From Pholiota molesta (taxonomy: Eukaryota > Basidiomycota > Agaricomycetes > Agaricales > Strophariaceae), in NCBI GenBank assembly GCA_014925825.1, contig JACGCK010000102.1:62001-126000 (forward strand): a stretch of 64,000 bases of DNA, in the 5' to 3' direction. Under the pieces are notes generated by a model, which saw nothing but the letters and a program-made list of their open reading frames with translations, was not told the origin of the DNA and did not search any database. Both the position numbers and the translations under genes were made by a program. How positions within the stretch are numbered: the stretch's first letter is position 1; every line of letters begins with the position of its first letter. This document shows positions 43,867 through 57,208 of this stretch, piece after piece.

Positions 43867-46806
43867 ATGACTGTCAATGCGCCTCTACAGTCTTCCGACC
43901 CCCAAGAGGTGTACAAGCGCCTAACTAAACAGGTTTTGTTCAAGCTCGATTGTCACGTCCTTCCACCACTTGCTCTTGTCAGTCATTCACTCTGCGTTGC
44001 CGCGGTACCAAAATTCTGATCCCATGATTTCTTCACGCAGCTTTGGCTCGCCAATTTCATCGACAGAAGTAATGTTGGAAATGCAAGGTATGTATCTCCA
44101 CGCGCAGCAGCCGCTAGCTAGACGTACTCAAACGTCTCTGTAGAATCGCTGGGCTAGAGAAAGACACCCACCTGAAGGGGAACCAGTTCAACACCGCACT
44201 GGCAGGTATGTGTTACGAATGCTCCCCACTCTCTGTCCGATAATGATTTATCATCTTCCTACAGTATTCTATGTCACGTAAGATATACCAGAAGTCCTGC
44301 TCAAATTTCTGTCATCTCATGCCCGGGTCCGCAGCTACATTGCCATAGAGCTCCCATCCAATTGGGTTTTGAAGAAGATGAAGCCAAATGTTTGTCCACT
44401 CTCATTCCACAACTCCTAAGTCTTGATCTAACTTCTGTTTGATAATGTCAGCGTTGGATCCCGCTTCTCGTATTCCTCTGGGGTATTGTGACTACACTAT
44501 CATCTCTCGTATGCAATATCATACCTATTGACCCTGCTCATTCGACATTGACATGATCATTGACAGATCGAAAGCTTTGGAGGCCTCGTGGCTATTAGGA
44601 TCTTCTTGGGTCTTTGCGAGGGTGGTTTGCTGCCTGGAATTGTAAATTTCTCATCGTTTGCCACGGCCAATCTGCCACATACCTAACGAATTTTCTCCCC
44701 AGATCCTTTATTTGAGCACCATATATAAGCGGCACGAACTACAATTGAGGTATGTCGTGATACTATGCACATGCTAAGCGCCATCATCGCCAACCTTGCG
44801 GCTCTTTATTTTAGGGTGGGCATCTTCTATGCATCCGGTATGTCTTTCATTCATATACCTATCGACCTATCAAATTCATCAGACGCGACTGGCTCTTAAT
44901 AGCATCTCTTTCTGGCGCGTTTGGAGGTCTGTACATCCTATTTGCGTTATCTCGTCTGGACTCTGAAGAGCACATTCTCACCCCGCGTGTTTCCCAGGCC
45001 TGTTGGCGACCGCGATCTTGAAGATGGACGGCGTTGGTGGCCTAGCCGGCTGGCGCTGGATATATGTACGTAAGATTAGATTCTGAGTGCTCCGGCTCGA
45101 TTCCTGACATTTATCTATTTTTAGATCCTTGAAGGCCTCGCCACCATTGTATCTGCTGTAATAGCTGCCTATTACCTGCCGGAGACTCTTGCAGCGGCAT
45201 CATTCTTTACCGATGAGGAGAGAGCATTTGCATGTACGTTTTACTGACCCGAATTTATCTCACGTCAGACGATTTCTTATGCTCTTCTTCACCGAATCAG
45301 TGGCACGTTTCCGAATGGACAGTAACATCGTCGCACCAAAAGTGGATCGAGAAGCTCCAAGCTCAGAGAAAATATCCGATGAATATAAACAAGAGGACGT
45401 TCAAATAGATAACTCAGACGTTAATTCAAAACTTGAACCCGTTCAAAAGGAATACGAAGAAGAACAATTCGAATGGAGAGAGGTCATACGAGGTGCCTTC
45501 AACTTTCGTCTCATACCGATGAATGATAATAATTCCAATACCTATTTTCAAGGCCTAACCGATATCCAGGCCTGGCTTACAGGATTTGGATATTTCGGTC
45601 TCCTCGTCAGCCTGTACTCTTATTCGTTATTCCTGTACGTCCTATCAATGCGGGTCTCGTTCCGAATTTTTGGCATGGGTAACTCACCACCTCATATAGC
45701 CCGACCATCGTTGCTGGTCTCGGATACAAAGGCTCCGCTGCGCAACTCCACACTGGTAAGCATCCACCGGTTCATTTCATCGCCCTTGTGCCGCCATGGG
45801 CGGCTGGTTAGGGCGCATGATGTTCACACAGACTGACATTTTTCTAGTGCCACCATACGTTCCTGCCGCTGTTCTCACAGGTGATTAGACGAGGCACTAT
45901 CTCATCAATATTTCATCTCTGATACAAGGCATTGATAGTTGTCGTCGCGCTTCTAAGTGACCGACTGAAATGGCGAGGACCGTTCATCTTGATATGCCTT
46001 CCTTTCGCTATCATTGGCGAGTGTCTTTACCTCTGCATAGTAGCAATCCGAAGCTGACAACGATGTTCAAAAGGCTACATAATCGCTATCACAGCCGACA
46101 ATAATAAGACCCGCTACATAGGAGTATTCTTCATGGCCGCTGGCGTGTTCGTTCTATTTCTATTCTTAACGCATTTGGTGTATTGATTTTCACATCTACT
46201 CTATTTTAGCTATCCTTCGGCACCTAGCATCCTGTGAGTCGTCGGTCCTAGATATTATTCGTGGAGATGAGGCGCTGATTATTTCCGGGATAGCTCTATT
46301 TTACCCAATAATAGCGCCGGCCACTACAAACGCGCAACCACGACAGCTCTACAATTAGCTATTGCTAACGCTGGGTAAGTCACTCCTCAAAGGCTCTACT
46401 CATCAATATTGCCATGCTCACCTCTTATTAAATCCAGTGGTTTCGTGGCGACCTTTGCTTATACCCCAGGTAAGGATTCATTGCCAACGCGCAAAGCAGG
46501 CAGCGAGCTGATCATGTTGTATAGATCAAAGCCCCAAGTATATCCGTGGCCACACAATATCCCTCGCATTTGTCATACTTGCTTGGATTCTCGTCGCTTT
46601 CAACGTGTAAGTTATCATTCATTTAGCCCAAGTACAAAAGAGGTTTGTTGACGGAACCTTCTAGCCTGTACTGTCTTTGGGAAAACAAGGCTCGTAGAGA
46701 AGGTCGCCGACAAGGCAACATCACCCAATACCAGGCCTTGGTGGATGCAGGTTTGACCCGAGCACCAATTGGCGACAGACATCCTGATTTCCGCTACACG
46801 CTATAA
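43867..46806 (+). CDS. MFS transporter of the Dal5/allantoate permease family
   Basis: This is a proton-coupled importer of the anion:cation symporter group; members take up allantoate, nicotinate, biotin precursors and related anions, and the substrate cannot be told here. ATG 43867 (MTVNAPLQSSDPQEVYKR) is followed by many very short exons. Key motifs: LANFIDRSNVGNARIAGLEK (loop after the first helix, typical of the family), FNTALAVFYVTYIAIELPSN, GGLVAIRIFLGLCEGGLLPG and GLAGWRWIYILEGLATIVSA. A charged cytoplasmic loop (45300-45480) separates the two halves. The C terminus ends DFRYTL with stop at 46804-46806. About a dozen introns of 45-80 nt interrupt it. Its last 470 bp and the following 260 bp are duplicated in inverted form at 56038-56784. 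It is divergent from the WW-FF gene (258 bp). Confidence 0.88.
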
Positions 46807-47067
46807 ATGTCGATTACGAGCCTTTTCTTTATGTTGTACAGTAATGAAAATACATGAAAGTCGTGACGGTCATTACATCATGATATACAGAAAGCATGCG
46901 TCGATGAGGGTGAGGGATAGATGGGCAAGATGCAATGTCCAAGATATGTATGTGAGGAATGTAGCATGCACAGAAGAAAAGCTCATTGACGTAGAATCTG
47001 GATTCGTACAGTCAGCGCAGTGAATTGCTTTAGGGGTAACAAAACATACTTCTTATTGATCTGGAAT
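46338..47067 (+). repeat. left arm of an inverted duplication (transporter 3' end plus IQGAP tail)
   Basis: This segment recurs in reverse complement at 56038-56784 at roughly 90 percent identity. It contains the last exons of the transporter, its 3' flank and, on the minus strand at 47067-46990, a scrap of the IQGAP C terminus (TTCCAGATCAATAAGAAG). Similarity stops abruptly at both edges. The IQGAP scrap here is non-functional; the transporter copy here is the complete one. Confidence 0.85.
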
Positions 47068-47216
47068 GAATGATTATTCCAAAATACAGCTCAAGCATAA
47101 GACAAAGGACAAGATAAATATGTACATGACCTTGAAAAACATTAGTTGTCATCCCACCGCTCCAAAAAGCCAACATCAGGAAAGCATAAAGCACATGCAC
47201 AACATAAAGCTCAAGT

Positions 47217-49283
47217 TTATCGTGCGATATATCCACCTCTATATCTCGGCCCAGAGTCGTTCCGTCGTCGGTCTGAATAGTGGTTCGAGTTCGACCTATC
47301 GTCACGCCGTCTTCTGCTGTCATAGCTCCCTCTACCATCGTCTCTATCCCTGTCCCTGTCTCTGTCTCTGTCCCTATCCCTGTGACTACGCTTATGCGAC
47401 CGGTCTTGGTGCGACGAATGCGATCTCGAATCGTTTCCCTCCCGCCTATCATCCCTTCCCTCCATACGGTCCAACAAACTTGGCCGCCCAGGCTCCGCTG
47501 GAGGCCCATACTGCCGCCCGGATCCCATGGATTTCCCAAAAACGATGCCCTTCGCGGGCGCTTTCTGCGATTGCGCGGCACCCCGCCTCGCGGGGCCGGC
47601 CCGGAACGCTTCGCGGCGTTCTCGAACCAGTTGTCGCCGCCGCCGCCGTCGTCGTCCGCGTCCTGCATCTGCCGCTCCAGCGCCGCGCGCGCTTTCACGC
47701 GCCCCTGCCGGCCGACGTGGTCCGGCGCGCCGGCGCCCCAGCCCGCTGCGGCGGTGCCCTCCCAGTCGCGCGTGCGCGGTCTGGCGGTGGCGGGTGTGCG
47801 CTCGTGGTGCGGGTCGTAGAAGGGCCCGCTGGTGACGTTGTACCGGCTGAATGCGCTGTGTTCGGCGGGGGGGCGGTCCATGTCTTGGCAGTCCTATGGG
47901 GGAAGGGTTGGTTAGGGTGTGCGGAAAAGGGGAGGGGAGTGCACGCACGTCGCCCCAGTGGCCGGCGTGGCCGCAGTAGTAGCACCATTCGTCGTCGGCG
48001 ACGTAGCCTTCGCCGCCGGCGCCGACGGTGAGGTCTTTCTTTGACTGGCGGACGGAGAGGATGTGGGCTTGTTCTTCTGCGGTGAGGTATTCGTATAGGC
48101 GCCATACTGTGGGACACTCCTATGGGGGAGGGTCAGGGATGGGAGGAGGGTTGAGTTTGGGTTTACTTGCATTGGTTTTGTGGTTTGAAGATGAGCATCT
48201 GTCGCACTCTAGCTCTCGGGATGATTGGAGGGCGCGTGCTGTTCTCCGGTTGGGACAATTCTGCGGCGGAGTCAGGGAGGATGGAAGGTTGTGAAGGCAA
48301 GGTAACGTACTGCGTTTATGTGTCCCTTCATGCCACATGTGAAGCAGACTTGCTGATGGGACATGACCGAGTAGAGTGTTCGTTCCGCACACCGCAGGTC
48401 AAGCACTGATACAGGATTTTCGTCAGGAAGCAAATCAAAAAAAGAAGAGATCCGCGTCATACTATTTGGACAGTACATTGTGAGGTCTTGTGGTCACCTT
48501 CCGCTCCACAGTTTTTGCATACCGTTCGGTTGAGGACTGTAGTTTCATCGGGAGCCTCGTCGTAATATCGTAGCGTAGGCTTGAGAGAGAGTCAATTCCC
48601 CAGGACAATGCAATTTGTAGTAAAAATGGACTGACCCTGGAATCCTCATAGTCCAAATAATTGATGAAGTCCTCATCCTCATCCTCCCCCTCTTCCAATG
48701 GTTGAATAATCTCCACCGGGGTGCTCCCTAGTACAGTAACATGTGGTGGGACAAGTAATTTTGTCGGTGTTGCGGTTTCTGTGGATGGATCCGATGGCAA
48801 TGGTGTGGCAGGAGCAGCGGAGATGATCGAGGAGGAAATAGGCGCTGGCGCCACATCGACGAAGAAGAGATCCTGATCCTGCACATCTGGCTTATCGTCG
48901 CGCTCTGTCTCCTTCCTTTCCTCCCTTCGTTTGTCCTTTCTCTCCTCCCTGCGTGTGCGCCGGCTGGCATGCTCGTTGTCCTCGGTCGCGGGATCTTCGT
49001 CTCGATCGCGTTTCCGTTTTGCCCGTGCTCCGTCGGTTCAGCTGTCGTTCTTCGGACGCAGCGCGGGATTCACGCGCATCGGCGTCCTGTGCTGCGTTGG
49101 GGTTCAGCGAGGACCGCTTCGAGCGTCTTTTCTTCCTCTTGCGCGCCGGGGCATCCTGCGGTGACGAGTTTTGCTCAGAGGGCGAGGCTACTGGCTGTTC
49201 GGGAGGATCGGGTCTGAGGCGGGGGAGGTCGTGCGCTGCGGATGTGGGCTGGTCAGGTCGATGATTTCGACGACGTCTGACAT
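47217..49283 (-). CDS. AIR1/AIR2-type zinc-knuckle protein (TRAMP complex)
   Basis: Air proteins bind RNA and bring the Trf4 poly(A) polymerase and Mtr4 helicase to nuclear exosome substrates. ATG 49281-49283 (MSDVVEIIDLTSP) starts a charged, disordered N-terminal part, then FINYLDYEDS. A row of CCHC knuckles follows: CKNCGAEGDHKTSQC, CLTCGVRNEHSTRSC, CFTCGMKGHINATC, CDRCSSSNHKTNEC with VWRLYEYLTAEEQ, and WCYYCGHAGHWGDDC, five in all, as usual for the family. The tail is an Arg/Asp/Ser-rich RS-like region (47220-47420) ending GPRYRGGYIAR. Frame slips occur in the N-terminal basic part (about 49230 and 49020) and at a C4 run (47581-47584). It lies inside the putative inversion. Confidence 0.85.
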
Positions 49284-49701
49284 TGGTATATGCCCGGGAT
49301 GTGTGGGGATGGGGATGGGAGGAGGGAAGGCGGACACGCCGATCCCAAGTTTGGTTGCGCGAGAACGGTGATGCATATTTGGGTTAGGTAAGCAGTAAAA
49401 TTGGCATTGTGCGGGCCGTGCATCTCCGGCGATAACTTAACACTTCACCAGACGGGCGCAGCAGCGCGCTGAGCGGTTTTTGAGCTCAGGACTAGAACTC
49501 ATTTGTATGTCGTTTGAGCTTCTGTGTCAAAATAATTTTCAAGTAATGTGTGGATTCACTGAACAAAGCAATGAATGTCTCTGATAGGGGCGATGGCGAT
49601 GGTTGGCATAGCACGTGACGTAACATAACTGGTGTCCTTGGCCTGGGTGCCCTTTGCCTCTGCGCTCATCTCCCTGCCCGACAAGCATGCCCTAGACGCG
49701 A
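49284..49701. promoter_or_regulatory. divergent promoter region, AIR-like gene / IQGAP
   Basis: Some 418 bp lies between two start codons on opposite strands. I see no coding potential that is not a shadow and no confident motif. Confidence 0.5.
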
Positions 49702-52700
49702 ATGGACCGCTCCAACTCTCTCTCCTCAAACCCCGCAAATGGCCCCAAATCTCCAGGCCCCTCCGGCCCCTTTGCCTACCAGACGCGCCTGCTCGAACGC
49801 ACCTCCTCCCGCCGCGACGCCGCATCCCTCTCCCGGAGCAACTCCCAGTCCAGCATCAGCCTGCTCACGAACACCACGGCTCCTCGGTGGCGTCTGTCCC
49901 GCACCGCCGATGGACGCCCTCCCATCGCCCCGCGAGCAGCTTGGACATCGTGAGAGGACGGTGGGAAGAACGCTCCCGGGAGGCGCTCGTCGACGACAGC
50001 CATAGAGCCTCGGTCTCGTCGAGTCCGCTCAAGGATGCCCAACGAGCTCTCTCCGAATGCGACGTCGTCGAGTACTGGGAGCACGTCTACATCGTCTGAT
50101 AATCAGTACCGTGATCGGCCACTCACCCCGACATCGTCCATCCCGACGAGGGAGGCGTATACCACCCCCAAATACCTCAAACGACAAACGATGCCCGCGC
50201 CCATTATCACGTCGCCGCTCTCCCCCAACTCGACGGGCATTGTGGTCGAGGCCGATTCCCATTTGTCATCTACCCCCCATCGAATACACATACCCGTTCT
50301 GGGATCGCCAACGAAGCCATCCTGGCGCGTCGATACCGAGAAGAGACTCGCGTCGCCGACAAGTACCAGCACTCCGCTCAAGCCAACGTCGCCGAACGCG
50401 CTCAATTCGCGGCCGATCACTACATACACCACCGCACCCAAAGAGCGCAAACGCTCGATTCCACGGCTAGCTGGACGCCATCGTCCAGCAGGCAGAAGAC
50501 GGAGCCACCAACGCCCTCGTCCAGTAGGCAGAGACGGAGCCCTCCACCCAGCACCAATATCTCCCTCAAAATCCGATGCGCACAAACCGCTGCCCAGCAT
50601 CTTCGTGTCCAGTCGTCTACCACCGAACCCAGCGCTCAAAGCCCGCCATCAACCGATCAACGTCAGGCCACTGTCTAGAACCGGCTCGATCTCCAGCTTT
50701 CGCGATCTGCACAAGCAGAACTCACCGACCAAGGCCGCGCCCCCTCGGTAATGAACCCAACCCCTTATCGCAGCTCGTATATGGCGAGCAGGAAGGCGAT
50801 TCGTATGTCGAGGCGCTGTCAGCTACAGGTAAGCCGAAGCTCGGACGCCACCTCCCGAGGATCGCGAGTGGAGACGCGGACGAGACGTGGGAGGAAGACG
50901 CGAACCGCCCCGCCGCTGCCCCGCCGAAGAAGCCAGACGAGCCCCGCACGAGACGGATGGAAAGAGAGAAGCGGTGGCGGGAGCGGGAGGAGAAGATCGC
51001 GGCGGAGCGGCAGACGGTGGCGCCGTCGGGGCTGCTGTCGGGCGACGGCGCGGCGGGCGTCGCGGGGCTGCCTGGCCGGATCTCGCTCAAGGCGCCGAAT
51101 CTGGGCGTCCCGACGCCGTCGTCGCGCCTGCTGGGCGGGTCGTGGGCGGACAAGCAGCGGCATATGTTGCATGCGTACGAGTATCTGTGTCACGTTGGCG
51201 AGGCGCAGCAGTGGATTGAGGGGTGTTTGGGGGAGGAGCTGGGGTTTGGGGTCGTGGAGATGGAGGATGGGTTGCGGAATGGTGTGGTGCTTGCGCGGCT
51301 TGTGAGGGTTTTCCAGGGTGAAGCGTCTGTGAGGAGGATTTACGAGGTATGTTTCTTGCTTTGTTTGCATGGCTGGGTTTGAGACGAGTGTCAATCAGGA
51401 TGCGAAATTGGATTTCCTCTACTCGGATAATATCAATCACTTCTTTAGATTTGTTCGCGAAGTTGGGTTGCCAGAGGTGAGTTGCTATCCATTTTATGTT
51501 AGCTTCGTGTCTGAACTCTGTGTTATAGGGCTTCATATTCGAACTCACTGATCTTTATGCAAAGAAAAATCTCCCCAAAGTTATCTACTGTATCCACGCG
51601 CTCAGGTAATAAATAGTCATGATAATTCTGCTCCTTTATTGATTTGAATCTATTGAATAGCCATCTCCTCGCTCGCCGTGGCATGGCTTCGCGCATAGGC
51701 AACCTCCTGGGCCAGCTCCACTTCTCCGATGACCAGTTGCAACAGACTCAGAAAGGGTTGAAGGAAGCAGGCGTGGCAATGCCTAATTTCGGTAACGTTG
51801 GACGAGAACTGGCAAAGGAGATCAATGAAGAGCCCGAAGTGAGGAAGAAACCGAAGAAGAACGTGAGTCCGGATGATAACCTACCTTACAATCCCGATAT
51901 AATGTTTCGAATAGGCCGTGATAGGATGCTGCTTGAGAACGAAGCGTCTATTATCGCTATGCAAGCGCGCGCCCGTGGATTCCTTGCCCGAAAGGAACTC
52001 GCCTTCTTCAAGACAAGGATACATCTCGCAGAGCGGCATATCGCCAAATTCCAGACCCACGCGAAGGGCGCCCTGATCCGGAGACACATTTCAGCCCAAC
52101 GACGCGCCCGGAACAGTATGGTTCCCTGGGCGATTGCGCTGCAGGCCCGCGCGCGCGGTGCGCTCGTCCGGCGGCGCTGGCGGCGCACCTGCGCGCCCTC
52201 AGGAGCGCCGTGGGCGCCATCGTCAGAGTCCAGGCGCAGGTCCGCGGCGTGCTCCAGCGCCGCCGGTACAGCCGCCTGAAGGCCGCCCTGCGCAAGATCA
52301 GCTTCCCGACGCAGCGCCTGCAGGCCGCGTCGCGCGGACACCTGCTCCGGCGCTCGCAGAAGGAGCTCACGAAGTCGTTCTTTCGGCCCCGGATCGGGTT
52401 GGCGGTCGTGTCCTTCCAGGCGCGCGCGCGCGGGGCGCTGGTGCGGCTGCAGGTGCAGCAGCGTCTGCGCGCGCTGGATCGCGTGGAGGACAGCATTGTC
52501 GCGCTGCAGGCGCACTGCGGGGGCTGATCATGCGGCGGCGGCTGCGCTCGCAGCTGCGGAAGCTGGAGGACGTGACGCATATTGTGGTGTCGATCCAGGC
52601 GGCGGTGCGGACGTATCTGGCGCGGAAGCGGCTGCTGATGCTCATCGCGGGCTGCGGAAGGCGACGGGCGTGGTCGTTGCCCTGCAGGCGCGCGCGCGAG

Positions 52701-55700
52701 CGAATTTGATCCGGCAGAAGCACGAGAGCATCAACAAGGCGCTGATGAACGTGCAGACGGCCAAGTCCGTGGGGCGGCTGCAGGCGCTGGCGAAGGCGTC
52801 TCTTGTGCGCAAGCAGCATCGCGAGCTGGACAAGAAGCTGGACGTGGCGCTGCCGGATGTGATTGGGCTGCAGGCGACTGCGCGCGGCGCGCTGGTCCGC
52901 GAGGAGTACTTTGCGTGGCGGGACCACTTGCGTCGGAACCAGCATGTGGCGACGCTGCTGCAGGCGTTGCTGCGCGGTGCGCTGCAGCGCCGCGCGTTCC
53001 GCGTCAAGATGGAGTACTACCGCGCGAATCTGAGCAAGGTCGTCAAGATCCAGTCGCTCTTCCGCGCCAAGGAGACGCGCGAGCAGTACCGCCAGCTGAC
53101 GCTGGGCAAGAACGTGACGGTGGGGACGATCAAGAACTTCGTGCACCTGTTGGACGACTCCGAGGCGGACTTCCAGGACGAGATCAAGGTCGAGCGGCTG
53201 CGGAAGAGGGTGGTGGAGAATATCAGGGAGAACCAGGTGCTGGAGAATGATATCCACGATCTGGACACGAAGATCGCGTTGGCGATTCAGAACTTGAAGA
53301 GCACGGAGGATGTGATCAAAGCGCGTCGGCGGCACGGAGGAGAGAGTGCGGCGCAGCAAGCTGCCCGCGCGTCGCTCCTCGCCGCGCATGGCGATCCGTT
53401 CTCCGGGCCGAATACCCTCGACCAGGACGCGCGCCGTAAGCTTGATCTGTACCAGCAGCTCTTTTACCTCCTCCAGACCCGGGGCGAATATTTGAGCAAG
53501 CTCTTCGTCCGCCTGTCGATGGACGAGAAGCTAGAAGGCAGTCGTCGGTTTACTGAGCGCGCTGTGTTGACGCTATTCGGATATGGCCAAGATCGGAGGG
53601 AGAATTTCCTGCTACTGAAGTTGTTTCATGTATGTCTTATTCATCCATATCGCGTGGGTTTACTGTGAGCACTGATGGGTTGGCCGTGTAGCTTGCTATT
53701 CGCCAGGAGATTGCCAATGTGCCCACGATTGACGCAGTGCTGTCTGGACACCCTATGTATCTCAATATTGCAGTGCATTATGTCCGGCCCCGCCAGGTTA
53801 CGTATGTGCGGGATGCCTTACAGTCGACCATCCGCGAGCTTGTCAATGCAGATGACTTGGATCTTGAAGCGGACCCTTCTGTAGTACGCCAGTTTCTGTC
53901 TCCTGCTAGAGATGGCGTTCTTACTTTGTTTGGTTAGATCCATAAAGCCCGGATCGAAGTTGAGGAAATGCGATCAGGTAAAATAAGCGACATTCCCAAA
54001 GAATTGCCTTTCCGAGATGCGGTCAGTGACCCGGATACACGCGCCATTTACATTCGTCGTACGTCAATATTCGTCCCTCACGAGTTCAATATGAGTAATT
54101 TCTGTTGGCAGATTTGCAAATTCTTCAGTGGTGGACGGAAGCGTTCATCAATGCTATTGTCCAATCTACCAAGAAGATGCCTTATAGCATGCGATATCTC
54201 GCACGGGAGACTCTGTTGGCCTTAAGAGTTAGTGGTTCGTATGTGAAGTTCACAACAATCACTCATGAGCTTTTCTAGGAAAAATTCCCTGGTGCTTCTG
54301 AAGAGAAGTATGGAGCATGTATTGCCAGATTGGTGTTTTACCGCTACATCAATCCCGCCTTACTGTAAGTGAAACCATGTCCCTCCGTTGAACATCTTGA
54401 TCAACTATTTATGTACAGGGCCCCGAGATGTTTGATATTGTCCCAAAAAATGTCAGCATTGCAACTGGGAAGAAGAATCTTTCGCAGATCGCGAAGGTGC
54501 TAGGTCAGATTACCAGCGGCGTGGAGTTCGATAACGATAAGCCAAGTTATATCCCATCAATGACTTTGTTAGAAATGCTATCGCGCAGTTGTCGAATTGG
54601 TTTATTCAAGGTGTGCCAAATTCTATATTTTATAATCTATGCAGCTCAATTCTCCAATCCAGTTGCCGACGTACCCGATGCGGAGACGCAATTTCATGCC
54701 CATGAATTCATGGATGCTACTGTCCAGCCCAAACCTATTTACATCTCCCCAAATGAGATCTACACCATTCATTCTCTCCTTCTGCAACAACAAGAATTTT
54801 TGGTTTGAAATCTATTATATGAGGAGAAAAATCGCTTATTGACCCTCATTCTAGGCGCCTCCCCAAGATGACCCCTTGAGAGTAATTCTCGCTGAACTTG
54901 GCGGAATCCCACATCCAGACAACGAAGAGTTGAAAGACGCTCGTGATACAGCTATTACCCTTGAACTTACTAATCGTTTGCTCACGTTGAAGGTTGTTCT
55001 CACTCGTTATTTCTAAGGATTTTACTGATTCTTTAATGTAGATCCTCATGCCGAAGAAAAGACACTCTGGGTACAAGCCAAACGCGGAGTGCTGGCTATT
55101 CTTCGAGTGCAACCAGCCCAAGATCTACTAGAATCACTCATGCGCCCAGTCACTGAAAACGATGAGATACTTTGGGAGGACATCCTTGATGCCGAGATCG
55201 AAAACGAGTTGCGCCAGATGCCACGGCGTCAGCCGTCACAAGTAGCCGCCGATGCAGCTTATCGTTTGGAAGATATCCGATCGTATGTCTGATCTCGCGT
55301 CACTCCATGTATAACGTTCAAGCTAATATTGCCACTAGGTTGAAATTCGCCGCGGTCAAGGCTCTCGCGATCCAGAATTTACTCGAGCTCGAGAAACAGA
55401 ACAAGATCACCCGCGAAGACGGCTTCCAAGGCATTCTCAATGCAATTGCCGGGGATGTACGAAGTAAACATAGGAAGCGCCTGCAACGCCAGCAAGAGAT
55501 GGAGAGCATGAACGAGGCATTGCGACAACTTGCGGAACGCAAGAAATACCTGGAAGAACAAATGGATACTTACCATAGCTTCTATGCAGAGACTCATATA
55601 AGCACCATGGCGAAGGGTAAAGGGTCTGTTTTCGTCCCTTTGTTGATCGTCTACAAGAAATTGATTCCTTTCTTCCCACCAGAAAGCGTCCTCCTCTTCC

Positions 55701-56122
55701 TTTAGCAAGCAGTGGTCCCATCTTCGCGACCTTCAAAGGACAGGCCAGCTCCACAATTTGGATCATTCCTATACTCGGCTAAGAAGCTTTATGACCGAGG
55801 CATCCTTCTATCTATTGACCAATTTTCCCCTCGTCAATTCGACAAGCTGCAAATAACGATGTCATCGAATCTACCTGGAGTGTTCCACCTCTCGCTTGAA
55901 TCGACATTGTTGGGCGTTACTTCCCGAATTGCTTCTGAAGATATCCGAATGGAAGATCTGTTGCAGGCGAAATACGAGAAACGTCCATCCTTCGCTCTTT
56001 TCGATGGGAAGGTCAAGGTCAATTTTGAGCGGTTCCTATTCCAGATCAATAAGAAGTACGTTTCATTACCCCTAAAGCAATTCACTGCGCTGACTGTACA
56101 ATCCAGATTCTACGTCAATTGA
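49702..56122 (+). CDS. IQGAP-family cytokinesis scaffold (Rng2/Iqg1-like)
   Basis: IQGAPs organise actin, calmodulin and myosin light chains at the division site. From ATG 49702 (MDRSNSLSSNPANGPKSP) a Ser/Pro-rich N terminus precedes a calponin-homology domain (MLHAYEYLCHVGEAQQWIEG, LEMEDGLRNGVVLARL-like, then KVIYCIHALS). About 13 IQ motifs follow (for example IIAMQARARGFLARK, VVSFQARARGALVR, VIGLQATARGALVR). The RasGAP-related domain contains YLARETLLALR and LVFYRYINPALLAPEMF, and the RasGAP C-terminal domain contains YSAKKLYDRGILLSID and ALFDGKVKVNFERF. The final exon (56107-56122) gives KFYVN. The TAG at 53935-53937 is inside an intron (donor about 53883, acceptor about 53938). One-base frame slips occur near 49870, 50050, 50470, 50560, 50745, 52190, 52525 and 52650. 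Confidence 0.9.
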
Positions 56123-56784
56123 GCTTTCTTCTGTGCATGCTACATTCCTCACATACATATCTTGGACATTGCATCTTGCGCATCTATCCCTCACCCTCAT
56201 CGACGCATGCTTTCTGTATATCATGATGTAATGACCGTCACGACTTTCATGTATTTTCATTACTGTACAACATAAAGAAAAGGTCGTAATCGACATTCAT
56301 AGCGTGTAGCGGAAATGAGGGTGTCTGTCGCCAATTGGTGCTCAGGTTTACCTGCGTCCACCAAGCCTGGTAGTGGGTGATGTTGCCTTGTTGGCGACCT
56401 TCTCTGCGAGCCTTGTTTCCCAAATACAGTACAATCTAGAAGGTCCGTCAACAAACTTCCTTTGATACATTGGCCTAGAAGAATAGCTTACACGTTGAAA
56501 CTGAAGCGACGAGAATGAATCCATGCAAGTATGACAAATGCGAGGGATATTGTGTGGCCACGGATATATTTGGGACTTTGATCTATAAACATGATCAGCT
56601 CGCTGCCTGCTTTGCGCATTGGCAATGAATTAATGAATCCTTACCTGGGGTATAAGCAAAGGTCGCCACGAAACCACTGGGATTTAATAAGATGTGAGCA
56701 CGCAAGTATCGAGGAGTAGAACTTTCGAGGAGTGGCTTACCCAGCATTAGCAATAGCTAATTGTAGAGCTGTCGTGATCCTCAG
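56038..56784 (-). pseudogene. inverted, truncated copy of the MFS transporter 3' end; right arm of the duplication
   Basis: This is the reverse complement of 46338-47067. On the minus strand it reads the last transporter exons (TALQLAIANAG then GGFVATFAYTP) to the 3' flank, with substitutions and small indels, and has no 5' part, so it cannot make a transporter. Its first 85 bp are the functional last intron and exon of IQGAP. Just beyond the arm, at 56785-56822, a transporter-like reading ARALGIGVLLRI continues, so the true edge may lie slightly further right. Confidence 0.8.
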
Positions 56785-57208
56785 TAACACCCCAATGCCC
56801 AATGCTCTTGCAGTGTTTCTGTAAATCATGATATCAACTTAACCGTTCTGTTCACCACTCTGCTGGTAAAGCCATTACAATATCATCATTGGAAGTAATC
56901 ATAGCAAGTAAAATACATACAAGGTAGATTATTACCCATAGACCATGTCCTCTTTCACTATAATATTGCACTGTGCAGAGAAGTAAGCTATATAATCTAA
57001 ATAATCGACCACACCGACTTTGAAGTCAGTGTCGAAAATTCGTCACTCCTTTTCGGCACTAATCACCTGCTCACGCTGCGGCCAGGTTCAACTTACTATT
57101 TCCCACCAATGTCATCTTCTACTCACTTATCCATCTGCACCAGTGACTGGGCGATCATACCCCACAACTTGCTATTTCCGATACAAACTCTTTTCTGAGC
57201 CCTACAGT
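56785..57208. other. intergenic region, no gene seen
   Basis: An AT-rich stretch of 424 bp lies between the inverted transporter fragment and the F-box gene start. It probably holds the F-box promoter. The frame from 57020 overlaps it but has no domain before ATG 57209. Confidence 0.45.

Noticed and set aside
53935..53937. In-frame TAG in the IQGAP RasGAP region
   Set aside because: It lies inside a GT-AG intron (about 53883-53938) whose removal joins DPSV to IHKARIEVEE in frame.
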